A stretch of DNA of 64,000 nt. Source: Microcoleus sp. AS-A8. GTDB lineage: Bacteria; Cyanobacteriota; Cyanobacteriia; Cyanobacteriales; Coleofasciculaceae. Both the position numbers and the translations under genes were made by a program. Below are positions 17,807 to 27,136 of this stretch, piece after piece. Under the pieces are notes generated by a model. That model saw only the letters and a program-made list of their open reading frames with translations. It did not search any database and was not told the DNA's origin. The stretch spans positions 351,819 to 415,818 of the forward strand of contig JAMPKV010000004.1 in the NCBI GenBank assembly GCA_039962225.1, in the 5' to 3' direction. How positions within the stretch are numbered: the stretch's first letter is position 1; each line of letters opens with the position of its first letter.

Positions 17807-19366
17807 TCAATGCAAAAAGTGACGAACGCCAGTGAGTACCATCACTAAACCCAGTTCATTAGCCGCTTGAATCGAATCTTTGTCCCGCAGACTACCACCC
17901 GGTTGAACAACCGCCACAATACCCGCCGCCGCCGCCGTTCGTACCGAATCATCAAAGGGGAAGAACCCATCACTCGCCAGAGTAGCACCTTGGGCTTTTT
18001 CCCCAGCTTGTTCCAGAGCAATTTTCACGGAACCTACGCGATTCATTTGACCGGCACCAACTCCTAAGGTCGTGCGATCGCGTGTGACCACAATCGCATT
18101 GGATTTGACATGCTTACACACTTTCCAAGCAAATAGTAATTCTGCCAATTGTTCAGGCGTGGGTTGCCGTTCTGTTACCACCTGCCAACTCTCTGGCGTT
18201 TCCACAACATCGTCAGACGCTTGCACCAAAAAACCACCGGCAATCACTTTTACGGTTTGCTGCGGCCCTTTGTTTAAATCGGGCAAGATTAAAACCCGCA
18301 CCTTCGCTTTCGCAGCCAAAATTTCTTGGGCTTCTGCCTCACAAGCGGGTGCTACAACACATTCTAAAAATGTCTTCGTCAGTTCCGTTGCGGTGGGCGC
18401 ATCAATGGGTTGATTTAACGCCACAATTCCCCCAAACGCCGAAACGGAATCCGCTTGAAAGGCTTTTTGATACGCTTCTACCAGTGTTGTGCCTACCGCC
18501 ACACCACAGGGATTGGTATGTTTGAGAATTGCGGCTGCTGGAGTATCGGGAAATTCCGCAATAATCCGCCGTGCGGCTTCTAAATCCACCAAATTGTTGT
18601 AGCTGAGTTCTTTGCCTTGGAGAATACTTGCTCCTGAAAACCCGGTTGGCACAGCCCCAACTTGATACCAAGCTGCCGATTGATGGGGGTTTTCCCCGTA
18701 ACGCAGGGCTTGTAATGGCTGTCCTGACAGGAGAAATTGGGGAGGAGGTACCGGTTGTCCGGGACTCGTGGCTTGTAGAGAGTCGTCGCTGAGGTAAGTG
18801 GCGATGGCGCGATCGTAAGCTGCCGTATGCCCAAATGCCCTCTGGGCGCATACTTTCCGGAAATTCAATGGGGCTTCTCCCCCATTCTGTCGCAACTCCC
18901 GGAGGTAGTCGTTATAGTTCCCCGGATTGCACAATACGGTCAGATTCGCGAAATTCTTCGCCGCTGCTCGTAACATAGCAGGGCCACCAATGTCAATCTG
19001 CTCGATCGCTTCAGCTTCCGTGACATTCGGGCGTGCGATGGTTTGTTCAAAGGGATACAAATTCACAACCACCAAATCAATGGGACGAATTTGGTGCGTC
19101 TCCATCTCTGCCCGATCCTGCGGTAAGTCCCGACGCCCCAGAATGCCCCCATGAATCCGAGGATGCAGCGTCTTTACTCTTCCACCTAAAATCTCAGGAG
19201 ATCCCGTGTAATCGGAAACTTTCGTGACGGGCAACCCTGCCTCTTGCAGCGCCTTTGCCGTTCCGCCACTGCTGATTAAATCAAACTCAAATTCCTCAAC
19301 TAGTTGACGGGCAAAGTCGATTAGCCCAGTTTTATCCGACACACTCAGCAGTGCCAAACGTCCCAT
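17807..19366 (-). CDS. purH: Bifunctional AICAR transformylase/IMP cyclohydrolase
   Basis: PurH catalyses the last two steps of IMP synthesis: formyl transfer from 10-formyl-THF to AICAR, then ring closure. The N-terminal IMPCH domain (1-200) has LALLSVSDKTG, GRVKTLHPRIHGGIL and LYPFEQT; the C-terminal AICARFT domain has LRYGENPHQSA, KHTNPCG and SDGFFPFDD. The start is set at ATG 19366 (519 aa, beginning MGRLALLSV), matching the family and preceded by AGGGGA. The longer frame from 19393 adds nine atypical residues. All catalytic motifs appear intact. Confidence 0.96.
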   Translation of the reverse strand: MGRLALLSVSDKTGLIDFARQLVEEFEFDLISSGGTAKALQEAGLPVTKVSDYTGSPEILGGRVKTLHPRIHGGILGRRDLPQDRAEMETHQIRPIDLVVVNLYPFEQTIARPNVTEAEAIEQIDIGGPAMLRAAAKNFANLTVLCNPGNYNDYLRELRQNGGEAPLNFRKVCAQRAFGHTAAYDRAIATYLSDDSLQATSPGQPVPPPQFLLSGQPLQALRYGENPHQSAAWYQVGAVPTGFSGASILQGKELSYNNLVDLEAARRIIAEFPDTPAAAILKHTNPCGVAVGTTLVEAYQKAFQADSVSAFGGIVALNQPIDAPTATELTKTFLECVVAPACEAEAQEILAAKAKVRVLILPDLNKGPQQTVKVIAGGFLVQASDDVVETPESWQVVTERQPTPEQLAELLFAWKVCKHVKSNAIVVTRDRTTLGVGAGQMNRVGSVKIALEQAGEKAQGATLASDGFFPFDDSVRTAAAAGIVAVVQPGGSLRDKDSIQAANELGLVMVLTGVRHFLH

Positions 19367-19512
19367 GAATTTTCCCCTGATTTGCTCGCTCACTAGCTAT
19401 TATGCATATTTCAGCATATAGGGAAGTGCGCTCCAAGGAAAAAGGAACTTCAAAGCCGGGAATTTCTGCCTAGAACTTGTACGCTGAAAGGCATTGACGT
19501 GCCCCAATGAGA

Positions 19513-19545
19513 AACCCTGTCTCCACGGCCAATTGAGACAGGGTT
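19513..19545 (-). terminator. Hairpin downstream of psaFJ
   Basis: A perfect 11-bp stem (AACCCTGTCTC with GAGACAGGGTT) encloses an 11-base loop, about 70 bp after the psaJ stop. There is no T run, so it may stabilise the mRNA end or act as a weak terminator. Confidence 0.5.
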
Positions 19546-19613
19546 CTGGTGTGAGTTTACCGATGAAATTTGTGCTTAGGTTAACTCTTATTTAAAGAAT
19601 AAACCCTTGGCGT

Positions 19614-19742
19614 TTAGGACATGGGATGGAACAGTAGATCTGGAAAAAAGCGATTAAATTCGATCAAAAGTCCCGCTGTAAATGATAACCACAGCATGAT
19701 TAACACGGGTGCGCTTGAAAGAAATCTGGGTAAACCGTCCAT
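19614..19742 (-). CDS. psaJ: Photosystem I subunit IX (PsaJ)
   Basis: This 42-aa one-helix protein is too short for usual ORF calls. It reads [14 protein letters not shown] at the start, then a membrane helix ([17 protein letters not shown]) and LLFHPMS at the end, matching PsaJ. PsaJ sits in thylakoid photosystem I next to PsaF and stabilises its transmembrane helix. It lies 38 bp after psaF on the same strand, the usual psaFJ operon. An AGGAGG ribosome site (complement of CCTCCT near 19750) sits about six bases before the start. Confidence 0.96.
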   Translation of the reverse strand: MDGLPRFLSSAPVLIMLWLSFTAGLLIEFNRFFPDLLFHPMS

Positions 19743-19780
19743 AAACTTCCTCCTAATAATGGTAGTCAAGTCAAACTAAA

Positions 19781-20275
19781 TTAACGGGGTGAAACAGGAA
19801 TCTCTTCGTCCTTAGCCGTTAACTTACCGGATGTTAGTTCCCCAAGGGCTGCTAGAGGCCATGTGAAACCGGATAGCATGAAGCTGATTGCCCGTGGAAC
19901 ATCGATGATAATTTCTCTTTCTTCGGGGTTTGCTTCCTTTTTAATTGATTGTAGATAGGCACGACCAACCCAACCAATCCAACCGGCTATATAGAGAAAC
20001 AGAATGCTAGGAATTAGAAAGTCGCCAGCACGGTTTAAGCGACCATCTACAATCAGGTGAGGTAACCCCTCAGGGCCACAGTAAGCTTCAGAATAACGCT
20101 CAAACCGATTTTTCCCAGAACTGGGGTCGTCGGTGGTATTCAGCGCAGATTTAGCCCGTTGCTGAAACGCCTTAGATTCCTTACAAGGAACGAGTCCAGA
20201 TACCTCAGCAGAGGCTGGAGGGACAAAACTAAACCACAGAGAAATCGCAAAAATTAGAGCCAACAATCGTCGCAT
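19781..20275 (-). CDS. psaF: Photosystem I subunit III (PsaF)
   Basis: The 164-aa precursor has a lumen-targeting signal peptide ([15 protein letters not shown] to ASAE), a lumenal domain beginning [16 protein letters not shown] with Cys residues expected to form the family disulphide (CKES and YCGPEG), and a C-terminal membrane helix ([20 protein letters not shown]). PsaF lies on the donor side of photosystem I; in algae and plants it docks plastocyanin or cytochrome c6. The start is ATG 20275, preceded by AAAGGA. An in-frame extension to 20443 overlaps tsaD and is not real. Confidence 0.97.
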   Translation of the reverse strand: MRRLLALIFAISLWFSFVPPASAEVSGLVPCKESKAFQQRAKSALNTTDDPSSGKNRFERYSEAYCGPEGLPHLIVDGRLNRAGDFLIPSILFLYIAGWIGWVGRAYLQSIKKEANPEEREIIIDVPRAISFMLSGFTWPLAALGELTSGKLTAKDEEIPVSPR

Positions 20276-20424
20276 AAAATTGTTTCCTTTTGTTAAGCAA
20301 CAAAAAGTAATGTGTACACTATGAAGATTAAACGATGCGTACACCCAAGCAATCTTACTCTGACAGGTTAACCTAGTAAAGTTTAACGAACTAAAAGTAG
20401 TTTTATTAATTAAGGTCATGAGCA

Positions 20425-21474
20425 ATGGCTTGCGTGTTAGCAATAGAAACCAGTTGTGATGAAACCTCGGTAGCGGTTGTCAACAATCGCCACTGTTGCA
20501 GTAATGTCGTGGCTTCTCAAATTCCGGTTCACCGTCAATATGGGGGTGTGGTGCCGGAAGTAGCCTCACGCAGTCATGTGGAGACGATTAACCAGGCGAT
20601 CGCGCAAGCCCTTGTTGAAGCCCAACTCGACTGGAGTGCGATAGACGGGATTGCTGCTACCTGTGCCCCTGGCTTAGTCGGTTCCCTGTTGGTGGGGTTA
20701 ACGGCTGCAAAAACCCTGGCAATTGTCCACCAAAAGCCGTTCATCGGTGTTCATCATCTAGAAGGACATATTTATGCCACCTATTTGAGTGAACCAGAGT
20801 TAGAGCCACCTTTTTTGTGCTTGCTGGTGTCTGGCGGTCACACGAGCTTAATATATGTTAAAGATTGTGGTCATTACGAAACATTGGGAGAAACTCGCGA
20901 TGATGCGGCGGGTGAAGCTTTTGATAAAGTAGCACGGTTGTTGAAGCTAAGTTATCCCGGTGGCCCCGTGATTGATCGTTTGGCACACGAGGGGAATCCC
21001 AAAGCCTTTCCCCTACCTGAAGGTAAAGTGTCCCGTCCGAATGGGGGCTATCATCCTTATGATTCCAGTTTTAGTGGCTTGAAGACAGCCGTGCTGCGGT
21101 TGGTGCAAAAATTGGGGCAGGATGAATCTGAGTTACCTGTACCTGATATTGCTGCTAGTTTTCAGGATACCGTAGCCAGAGCGCTCACCAAACGTGCGAT
21201 CGCTTGTGCCCGTGACTATGGGTTGAATACCATTGCCGTTGGGGGTGGTGTGGCGGCGAATAGTGGTTTGAGGAAGCAGATGCAAGAGGCGGCAGCGAGT
21301 CACAACTTGCGAGTTCTCTTTCCTCCCCTTAAGTACTGTACTGATAATGCGGCGATGATTGGTTGTGCGGCGGCGGATCATCTGAACCGGGGACATACTT
21401 CTCCACTCACTCTAGGCGTTCAGTCGCGTTTGCCCCTGACTAGGGTGATGGAACTTTACGAGGATTTAGAGTAA
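20425..21474 (+). CDS. tsaD: tRNA N6-adenosine threonylcarbamoyltransferase
   Basis: TsaD (Gcp/YgjD) transfers threonylcarbamoyl from TC-AMP to A37 of ANN-decoding tRNAs, working with TsaB and TsaE. The 349-aa product has the ASKHA fold: [21 protein letters not shown], the metal-binding HHLEGH near 110, LLVSGGHT, and [11 protein letters not shown]. It is divergent from psaF, with promoters of both in the 149-bp spacer. A tsaC-type gene making the TC-AMP donor lies at 32539, so two steps of the pathway are in the window. A hairpin with a T-rich tail follows. Confidence 0.97.
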   Translation: MACVLAIETSCDETSVAVVNNRHCCSNVVASQIPVHRQYGGVVPEVASRSHVETINQAIAQALVEAQLDWSAIDGIAATCAPGLVGSLLVGLTAAKTLAIVHQKPFIGVHHLEGHIYATYLSEPELEPPFLCLLVSGGHTSLIYVKDCGHYETLGETRDDAAGEAFDKVARLLKLSYPGGPVIDRLAHEGNPKAFPLPEGKVSRPNGGYHPYDSSFSGLKTAVLRLVQKLGQDESELPVPDIAASFQDTVARALTKRAIACARDYGLNTIAVGGGVAANSGLRKQMQEAAASHNLRVLFPPLKYCTDNAAMIGCAAADHLNRGHTSPLTLGVQSRLPLTRVMELYEDLE

Positions 21475-21551
21475 GTTTTTTGAGAGTTTCAAAACGCGAT
21501 CGCATCTCTCCCCTGACAATGGCAAAGTGCGATCACATTAATCACAATTCT

Positions 21552-21586
21552 CCCCCTTCCCTCGCAGGCAAGGGGGTTAGGTTTTT
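21552..21586 (+). terminator. Probable terminator of tsaD
   Basis: CCCCCTT (21552-21558) pairs with AAGGGGG (21570-21576), followed by TTAGGTTTTT. It lies between the convergent tsaD and beta-helix genes. Similar C-rich hairpins are common cyanobacterial spacer repeats. Confidence 0.6.
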
Positions 21587-21592
21587 AACGCC

Positions 21593-23986
21593 CTAAAAAC
21601 CAGAAGCATTGTTCCCAAACTGGCGAACTGGGTCAACATTATCCGAATTCGCCCCCAAGAACGGAGAGTCAGCAACTGCTTGAGGATTATTCAAACTCAG
21701 CAATGTATCCGGCGTCTCACCTGATATCCCTCCAAGTAGCCCTGCTGTTGAATTCACCTGGCTTTCAGAAATATCGGCAACTGTATAGCCTGAGTTGAGA
21801 TTGTCAATACCACCTGTAGACTCATCTACCCTCGCAGCACTCGATAAATCGTTAGAGGCAATGTCTGGGTTGACAATACTCTGCGTTGGCACTAAACCTG
21901 TTAACGAATCACCGGATTGGATGAGTTGCACGTTTAGTACCATGTCGTTAAAGTCGGCGTCCCCACCACCGACTAAGTCTTCCCAAGCTAGGCTAAAGCT
22001 ACTGATGCCAAGTTCTGAAACCTGAAGATGGTCGAAGTTATCCGTATTCGCCTCTGGTGTGAAGAAGAATACATTCTCTAAAGAGGTCTGCCCAGCCTGC
22101 ACGGCAGCAATGGTACTGTTGGAAACTAGGTAAAATCCTAAATGCGTACCAACATTCAAGCTGAGTTGACTAGACAGATCTGGACTGAGGGGTTGACGGT
22201 TTGGGGGGACAGAGAAAAGGGCTTGAGCTCGGTTGATAGCGGCTTGTTGATAGCCAACTTCACCTGGAGCAACACCATTAATCTTGCCAGAATCATCATC
22301 CACTACAAAAACGCCAACTTCATTGATATGTTCCGTCTCTCGGTTAGTTAGCTGAACTTGAAGTTGGGCTTGTCCTTGGCTGCCTTCGATGGTAAAAAGA
22401 TCGCTGGCATTTTTAATCAGACGGGTTGGAGTCGTTGGCTGAGTACCCGAAAATTCATAAGCGCCAATGTCCACAATTGCCGTACCATTGCTATCCCCAT
22501 CCAGAGGACGAGTCACCCCCCGTTGGTCGGTGCTGGGTGCGATCGCATTATTCCCCGCATCAATCGCGGCACTCCCTGGCAGCAAGGGATGGACTAAAAT
22601 ACCGTTGCCATTATCTTGTAAGGGGCCGAGTTTCGGGTCTGCGATCGTAATCGTTGCCGTTACATTGTTGTCATTGGGGTCACCGTTCGTCAGTTTCGCA
22701 GGAAATTGGAGATTATTCCCCCCGTCGGTTAATTCACGGTTGGTCTGTTGATCGATGTTGTAGGGATTCCCGGCTGTATTATTGGCAAAAATCGAATTGC
22801 TGACTGTGACAGGCGTTTGCTCTCCGCTTAAAATCGCTCCAGCAGACCATCCAGCGGAATTGTTGGCAAACGTTGTGTTGACGATATTGGTGGGACTGGT
22901 GCCATTGATCAGCGCGATCGCACCCCCCGAACCACCGCCATCGGTATCCTGAACTTTGTTGCCGGAAAACGTACTGTTGGTAATACTGAGAGGCGCTTGC
23001 TCTCCTACCCATAAACCGCCACCTTGTTGCAGCGCCGAATTGTTAGCGAAGGTCGTGTTGTTGATCGTTAACGCCACGTTACCCTGGCGAATGCCACCGC
23101 CGAAGGAGTCTCCCTTAGCATCCTTAATCACCTGATTGTTGATAATCGCGCTATTTTCAACAATCACTTGGTCTGAACCATAGGCAAACAGAAACAGTCC
23201 TCCCCCCTGTCCTGCACCTTTATTCCCGTCAAATCGACTGCCGCGAATCGAAATCTGGCCTCCCGAAGCGCCATCGGTGTAGATTGCGCCGCCGTAACCC
23301 TTGGTATACCGGGGAGGTAAACTCAAGAGTCCACCCGGTGTTGAGTCGTTATTGGCAAAGGTGGAATTTTCTACTAACAGACTGCTCAACAGGCTGTTAA
23401 TTGCCCCACCGTTAATCCCTCGGTTATTGGTAAATTGACTATCCCGAACCGTGAGATAGCTTTCACTTTTGACGGCGATCGCACCGCCACCTCGCTCATC
23501 CGTACCGGCGGTGCCATCATTTCCCACAAATTGGCTATTAACGACAGTGATGGTGCTGCGAAACCCGCCCCAAATTGCTCCTCCGCCACTACCCAAAGAG
23601 GCGTTGTTGTTAAATTGGCTATTCTCTACCGTTAGGGTTGTGCCACTGGCTGTGCGAATTCCTCCTCCTGCTCCTTCTTCACCAATTCCAATGCTTTGCC
23701 CATTGGCGATCGCTAGATTGCGCAGTGTCACCGTGGTTGGATTAAAATTCGGATCGACATTGACATCCAACACCCGATATGCATTATTCCCACTGATGGT
23801 TAAGCCGGGAGCATTGGCACCATCAATAATCAGGTTTTTGTTGATTTCAAGTTGACCACTCGTAAGGATTATGGTCTGATTCGCGAGACTGGGGTCAAAT
23901 TGAATCGTCTCCCCTGGCGCAGCAGAAGCGATCGCTGCTCTGAGAGTACCAACCCCATTGTCTGCACTACTTGTAACTGTGACCAT
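21593..23986 (-). CDS. Parallel beta-helix protein with choice-of-anchor Q and DUF4114 domains
   Basis: The 797-aa product begins MVTVTSSADNGVGTLRAAI, the usual start of right-handed beta-helix proteins. Residues about 50-430 are many repeats of the type NSTFxNNxAxxGGG and AIxNxGT. A DIGAYEF motif closes this region near 515, and a DUF4114 domain with WEDLVGGGDADFNDMV lies near 650. The tail is low-complexity. Such proteins are usually surface or secreted adhesins or polysaccharide-binding proteins. No Sec signal peptide or RTX calcium repeat is visible, so the export route is unknown. Multiple near-repeats in DNA follow from the helix rungs. Confidence 0.85.
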   Translation of the reverse strand: MVTVTSSADNGVGTLRAAIASAAPGETIQFDPSLANQTIILTSGQLEINKNLIIDGANAPGLTISGNNAYRVLDVNVDPNFNPTTVTLRNLAIANGQSIGIGEEGAGGGIRTASGTTLTVENSQFNNNASLGSGGGAIWGGFRSTITVVNSQFVGNDGTAGTDERGGGAIAVKSESYLTVRDSQFTNNRGINGGAINSLLSSLLVENSTFANNDSTPGGLLSLPPRYTKGYGGAIYTDGASGGQISIRGSRFDGNKGAGQGGGLFLFAYGSDQVIVENSAIINNQVIKDAKGDSFGGGIRQGNVALTINNTTFANNSALQQGGGLWVGEQAPLSITNSTFSGNKVQDTDGGGSGGAIALINGTSPTNIVNTTFANNSAGWSAGAILSGEQTPVTVSNSIFANNTAGNPYNIDQQTNRELTDGGNNLQFPAKLTNGDPNDNNVTATITIADPKLGPLQDNGNGILVHPLLPGSAAIDAGNNAIAPSTDQRGVTRPLDGDSNGTAIVDIGAYEFSGTQPTTPTRLIKNASDLFTIEGSQGQAQLQVQLTNRETEHINEVGVFVVDDDSGKINGVAPGEVGYQQAAINRAQALFSVPPNRQPLSPDLSSQLSLNVGTHLGFYLVSNSTIAAVQAGQTSLENVFFFTPEANTDNFDHLQVSELGISSFSLAWEDLVGGGDADFNDMVLNVQLIQSGDSLTGLVPTQSIVNPDIASNDLSSAARVDESTGGIDNLNSGYTVADISESQVNSTAGLLGGISGETPDTLLSLNNPQAVADSPFLGANSDNVDPVRQFGNNASGF

Positions 23987-23989
23987 ATT

Positions 23990-24043
23990 GCTAAGAATAC
24001 TCCTAGGTAGTCTTCACCTAACCTTTACAAGAGTGTTCTTAGC
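23990..24043 (-). promoter_or_regulatory. Long inverted repeat just upstream of the beta-helix gene
   Basis: GCTAAGAATACTC (23990-24002) and GAGTGTTCTTAGC (24031-24043) form a 13-bp inverted repeat with one mismatch, separated by 28 bases and ending three bases before the ATG. It could be an operator or an mRNA hairpin blocking the ribosome site; no conventional ribosome site is seen. Confidence 0.45.
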
Positions 24044-24233
24044 GTTCAGGAGTTTTTTTGTTTGTTAGCTAGATTTTCAGTCCTAGGAATTAGAGCAAAC
24101 GGGCATAGATAGTGCGATCGCTGATTCCCTCAGTGATTAAAGATAGAAACCTGGAGACTTTAAACTTCTACCCAATGAGCCATAACTTATGACCAACGAA
24201 TATAGAGGTTTTCAGTTGCATGTACCACACGGT

Positions 24234-24257
24234 AAGGGCACGACATGTCGTGCCCCT
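24234..24257. repeat. Perfect palindrome GGGCACGACA/TGTCGTGCCC
   Basis: A 20-bp perfect palindrome centred near 24245, 34 bp after the DUF2330 gene stop. It may function as a terminator or be a REP-type repeat. Apart from this and the inverted repeat upstream of the beta-helix gene, the 23987-24288 spacer shows nothing. Confidence 0.7.
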
Positions 24258-24288
24258 TGTTATACCCAGCAGTCAAGTGAAGTATTCC

Positions 24289-25602
24289 TTAAGGCCAAAG
24301 ATTGCGCCACCAAGGACTAGATTGACCTTGAGCCACATTAGTTTTCTTTCGGATATCCTTAATATCCCAGCCAGTGAGCTTCGCCAAAGTCTGGGCTTCC
24401 TGTTCCAGTCGCTCCTTCAAAGAGCGTTGATATTGTCGCCCCGCTTCACACTTCATTTCCCCGGTGAATGGATGACGCAAGATATATCGTCCCTGAAACT
24501 GTTGGCGATTAGACGTTTCTTGAAACATCAAATCTTCAGGAAACTTATCGCGGGTATAGCGCACATGGAGGCGAGTAATAAATACATTATTGGGTGCATT
24601 TGGAGAAAGCCAAAAAACACCTGCTTTCTTCAGTTCTTCTAGATTTAAAGGTTCAGCTGAGCAAGGGTCACAGCTCCCCATATCCCAGGCATATTCCCTA
24701 AAAGCAACTTTTCTATCTTCACGAGTATAGGATGTTTGGAACATGGCCTTGTAGAAATCACCAAACTCGTTTTTTACGAAAACGGGTATCTCAGCATCTG
24801 AAGGAACATTCACAGTGCGGTAGTTGATAACTTCGGCTTGACCTTTTGGTGATAAGACATAAACAATCAGGTCTTGCGCCGTTGTCGCATTCATCATGCC
24901 TAACCGAATGGGCAACATGAATTTGGGTGATTCGTAGGCCATCTGGAGGGGGCGCAAAAATTGATAGCCAGCTTTTTCAAATTCTTGAAGATTGACTTTA
25001 GCAACAAAGAATTTCATATTCTGCCGAATGTAGGGGCGTAGCAGCTGATTTGCCCCTTGTGGCAGTTTATAATCGTTGCGTTTGAGCCATGTTTCTAGAC
25101 CATTAGACTCTTTGGCACTGAGGATGAGGATGTCATATTCTCCTACAGTAAACCGGGCTTCTACCGTAACACCCAAAGCGCTGTCACTTTCACTGGAGCC
25201 ACTCCTTGTTCCTCCTCCTTCCATTCTTCTTGGTGCAGCCATCATGGGCGGTGGAGGAGGCGCACAAGGGTCGGAGTCAAAATATTCCACTAGCCGAGGC
25301 GCACTAAAACTATCCAGCCGTTCCATAATATTTGGGTCGCCTACATTCACCTGGTCTTGTTGGATAACCACAGGCACCGGCACAACGATCGCAAAATCTT
25401 TGACATCCCCCTGAAAATCATTCGCCATTGTGAGAATGGTGCGATTTCCATTGCGAGCAATGATCACTTGGGACGCCTGATTATAAAGCTTGCTGTCTGC
25501 TTTTGATACATAGAAACCACAAAATGCCCAGGCATTTTGAGTTAAGCCAATCGTGAATACAAATGTAAGCAGTAAAGTTATTAAGCACCGAAATAATCTC
25601 AT
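24289..25602 (-). CDS. DUF2330 protein, exported
   Basis: The 437-aa product has a signal peptide (LFRCLITLLLTFVFTIGL to NAWA|FCGFYVSK) and matches DUF2330 proteins: CGFYVSKAD, QVIIARNGNRTILTMANDFQG, FAIVVPVPV, and a Cys-rich CDPCSAEP near 330. A Pro/Met/Gly-rich stretch with CAPPPPPMMAAP lies near residue 110. Function is unknown. It is followed... on the same strand by no close gene, but 56 bp upstream lies an RnfD/NqrB-like gene, an association that suggests a shared membrane redox or assembly role (inference). Confidence 0.82.
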   Translation of the reverse strand: MRLFRCLITLLLTFVFTIGLTQNAWAFCGFYVSKADSKLYNQASQVIIARNGNRTILTMANDFQGDVKDFAIVVPVPVVIQQDQVNVGDPNIMERLDSFSAPRLVEYFDSDPCAPPPPPMMAAPRRMEGGGTRSGSSESDSALGVTVEARFTVGEYDILILSAKESNGLETWLKRNDYKLPQGANQLLRPYIRQNMKFFVAKVNLQEFEKAGYQFLRPLQMAYESPKFMLPIRLGMMNATTAQDLIVYVLSPKGQAEVINYRTVNVPSDAEIPVFVKNEFGDFYKAMFQTSYTREDRKVAFREYAWDMGSCDPCSAEPLNLEELKKAGVFWLSPNAPNNVFITRLHVRYTRDKFPEDLMFQETSNRQQFQGRYILRHPFTGEMKCEAGRQYQRSLKERLEQEAQTLAKLTGWDIKDIRKKTNVAQGQSSPWWRNLWP

Positions 25603-25658
25603 CCTTACCTCCTTAAGATTGGTAAAAATTAGTCGTGATCAAGATTGTCTATAGTCCA

Positions 25659-26717
25659 TCAACTGAGGCTTAATGGCTCCAAATTTGACTGATTAGCCTC
25701 CTTATTGACTAAACCTACTCTGTTATTGGCAGAGGTTTCATTCCAAGAAAATCTAGAGGATGACCAGATAATATCTAAAATCACAATTAAAGGAGAAAGA
25801 GCAAATAAAGCCCAGAAAAAAGATGTAGAAATGAAGAATTGATTGCGGAGGATAAATGTGAGAATAGCAATGCAACCAGCCCAAATCATCCGACTGATTC
25901 TCGCATTAGGAATGGAGCGAGGATCGGTAATCATAAATAAAGCAAATAGTAACAATGAGCCACTCATTAACCGATGGCTAAAGACATCCCATGTCCAACC
26001 GAGCCAAAGATTGCGAATTGCTTCTAGCAAAGTGTAGGCACCCAAAAAAGCGACTGTTGTGTCCCAGCGACCTACTCGTTTCAAAACTAGCCCACCAGTA
26101 CCTGCAAACAACAACGCACACCAGCCATCCTCTCCCCACTGTCCGGGGGAAACCCAGGCATCATGGGTCAAGAGTAAAGCAGCAACGATACCGAAGTTAG
26201 CCGGATTAAAAAAATGTTTGCGTTCAAATTGAAACAGAAATTTACTTGAAATGGCTAGAAACCCTGCCAAAATCATGGTGGTGTAGTGGTCAGCCCGTAG
26301 CAACAAACTTAAACTTAAGGATGTAATCATTGCACTCTTAAGTGAAGTTACTTGGGGAAAATTCACTAAACCATAATTTTCTTTTTCTGATCTATTTTGG
26401 TCTTGAGTTGGTGAAGCAATGGGCAACTCAAGACGGGTCTGATTGTTACAATTTTTAACGTTTAACCTGCAAAATTGAAACTTCTCTTGCCAAGTTTTAA
26501 TCTGCTTAGCCTTGAGCCAATTCATAATTTTTTCTTGGGGATTTGGCCACAAGGATACTGCGACCCACTGGGTCAGAAGACAGGTAATCGTCACAACGAG
26601 AATTAAGTCAGGTCTTAGTGTCCAGTCCCTGGTTCCGATCCCCAATATTAAAAAGAGTGAGAGAAACAGGATTTGATAATTTCTGGGATCTTGTTGTAGC
26701 ATGGCCTCCCTCAACAA
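25659..26717 (-). CDS. NqrB/RnfD-like integral membrane protein
   Basis: The 352-aa product has eight to ten membrane helices. Conserved segments resemble the RnfABCDGE/NQR subunit RnfD/NqrB family: KHFFNPANFGIVAALLL, WGEDGWCALLFAG, SGSLLLFALFMITDPRSIP. In the full complexes this subunit carries covalent FMN on a Thr. I see no clear S/DGAT flavin site, and none of the other Nqr/Rnf genes is present, so this is an orphan family member of unknown activity. The first helices are followed by a polar loop (about 65-135) not typical of RnfD. It lies upstream of the DUF2330 gene, probably in one operon. Confidence 0.75.
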   Translation of the reverse strand: MLREAMLQQDPRNYQILFLSLFLILGIGTRDWTLRPDLILVVTITCLLTQWVAVSLWPNPQEKIMNWLKAKQIKTWQEKFQFCRLNVKNCNNQTRLELPIASPTQDQNRSEKENYGLVNFPQVTSLKSAMITSLSLSLLLRADHYTTMILAGFLAISSKFLFQFERKHFFNPANFGIVAALLLTHDAWVSPGQWGEDGWCALLFAGTGGLVLKRVGRWDTTVAFLGAYTLLEAIRNLWLGWTWDVFSHRLMSGSLLLFALFMITDPRSIPNARISRMIWAGCIAILTFILRNQFFISTSFFWALFALSPLIVILDIIWSSSRFSWNETSANNRVGLVNKEANQSNLEPLSLS

Positions 26718-27136
26718 GGATGAATTTCATTATTGTCTTTAATCTAGGAACGTTAGGCGGGAAAGATTGTTGAACTGTTGCCTAACTTAATAAAAAGTAG
26801 GAAAGCGGGTAGAGTCCGTGTCAAGTTCCCTAATTTTGAGACGGCTTTTGGCTCACAGATGATTAGAAAATCCTTGCAGCGCTCGATAAATCCTACATAA
26901 GCTGTAGAATTTATCACCTTTTTTGTTAAAAGTTATGCAAGAAACCTAATTGTTGCTAATATGCCTGCCCTTCCAACCACCAAACGACTCTGTTACGCTT
27001 TCGGTAACCGCGTCTACTTTATCCCAGCAAAGGGAAAAATTTAGAGGATTTTGGATTTTGATGTTTATTGGTGTGAGCAAAGCGATTCGCGATCGCCTTG
27101 GCCTGTAGCCCTTGAGCAATGCCAATGAGGGGGAGG
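26718..27136. other. Intergenic region, no gene seen
   Basis: AT-rich spacer of 419 bp. A 27-codon ORF at 26961 (MPALPTTKRLCYAFGNRV) has no ribosome site or recognised similarity and is not called. The last 80 bp contain a GCGATCGC-type site close to the hydrolase 3' end. Confidence 0.5.

Noticed and set aside
20276..20443. N-terminal extension of psaF into tsaD
   Set aside because: The extension precedes a complete signal peptide with its own ribosome site and overlaps the tsaD start; the short form is the real PsaF.
26961..27044. 27-codon ORF MPALPTTKRLCYAFGNRV
   Set aside because: No ribosome site, no similarity recognised, chance length.
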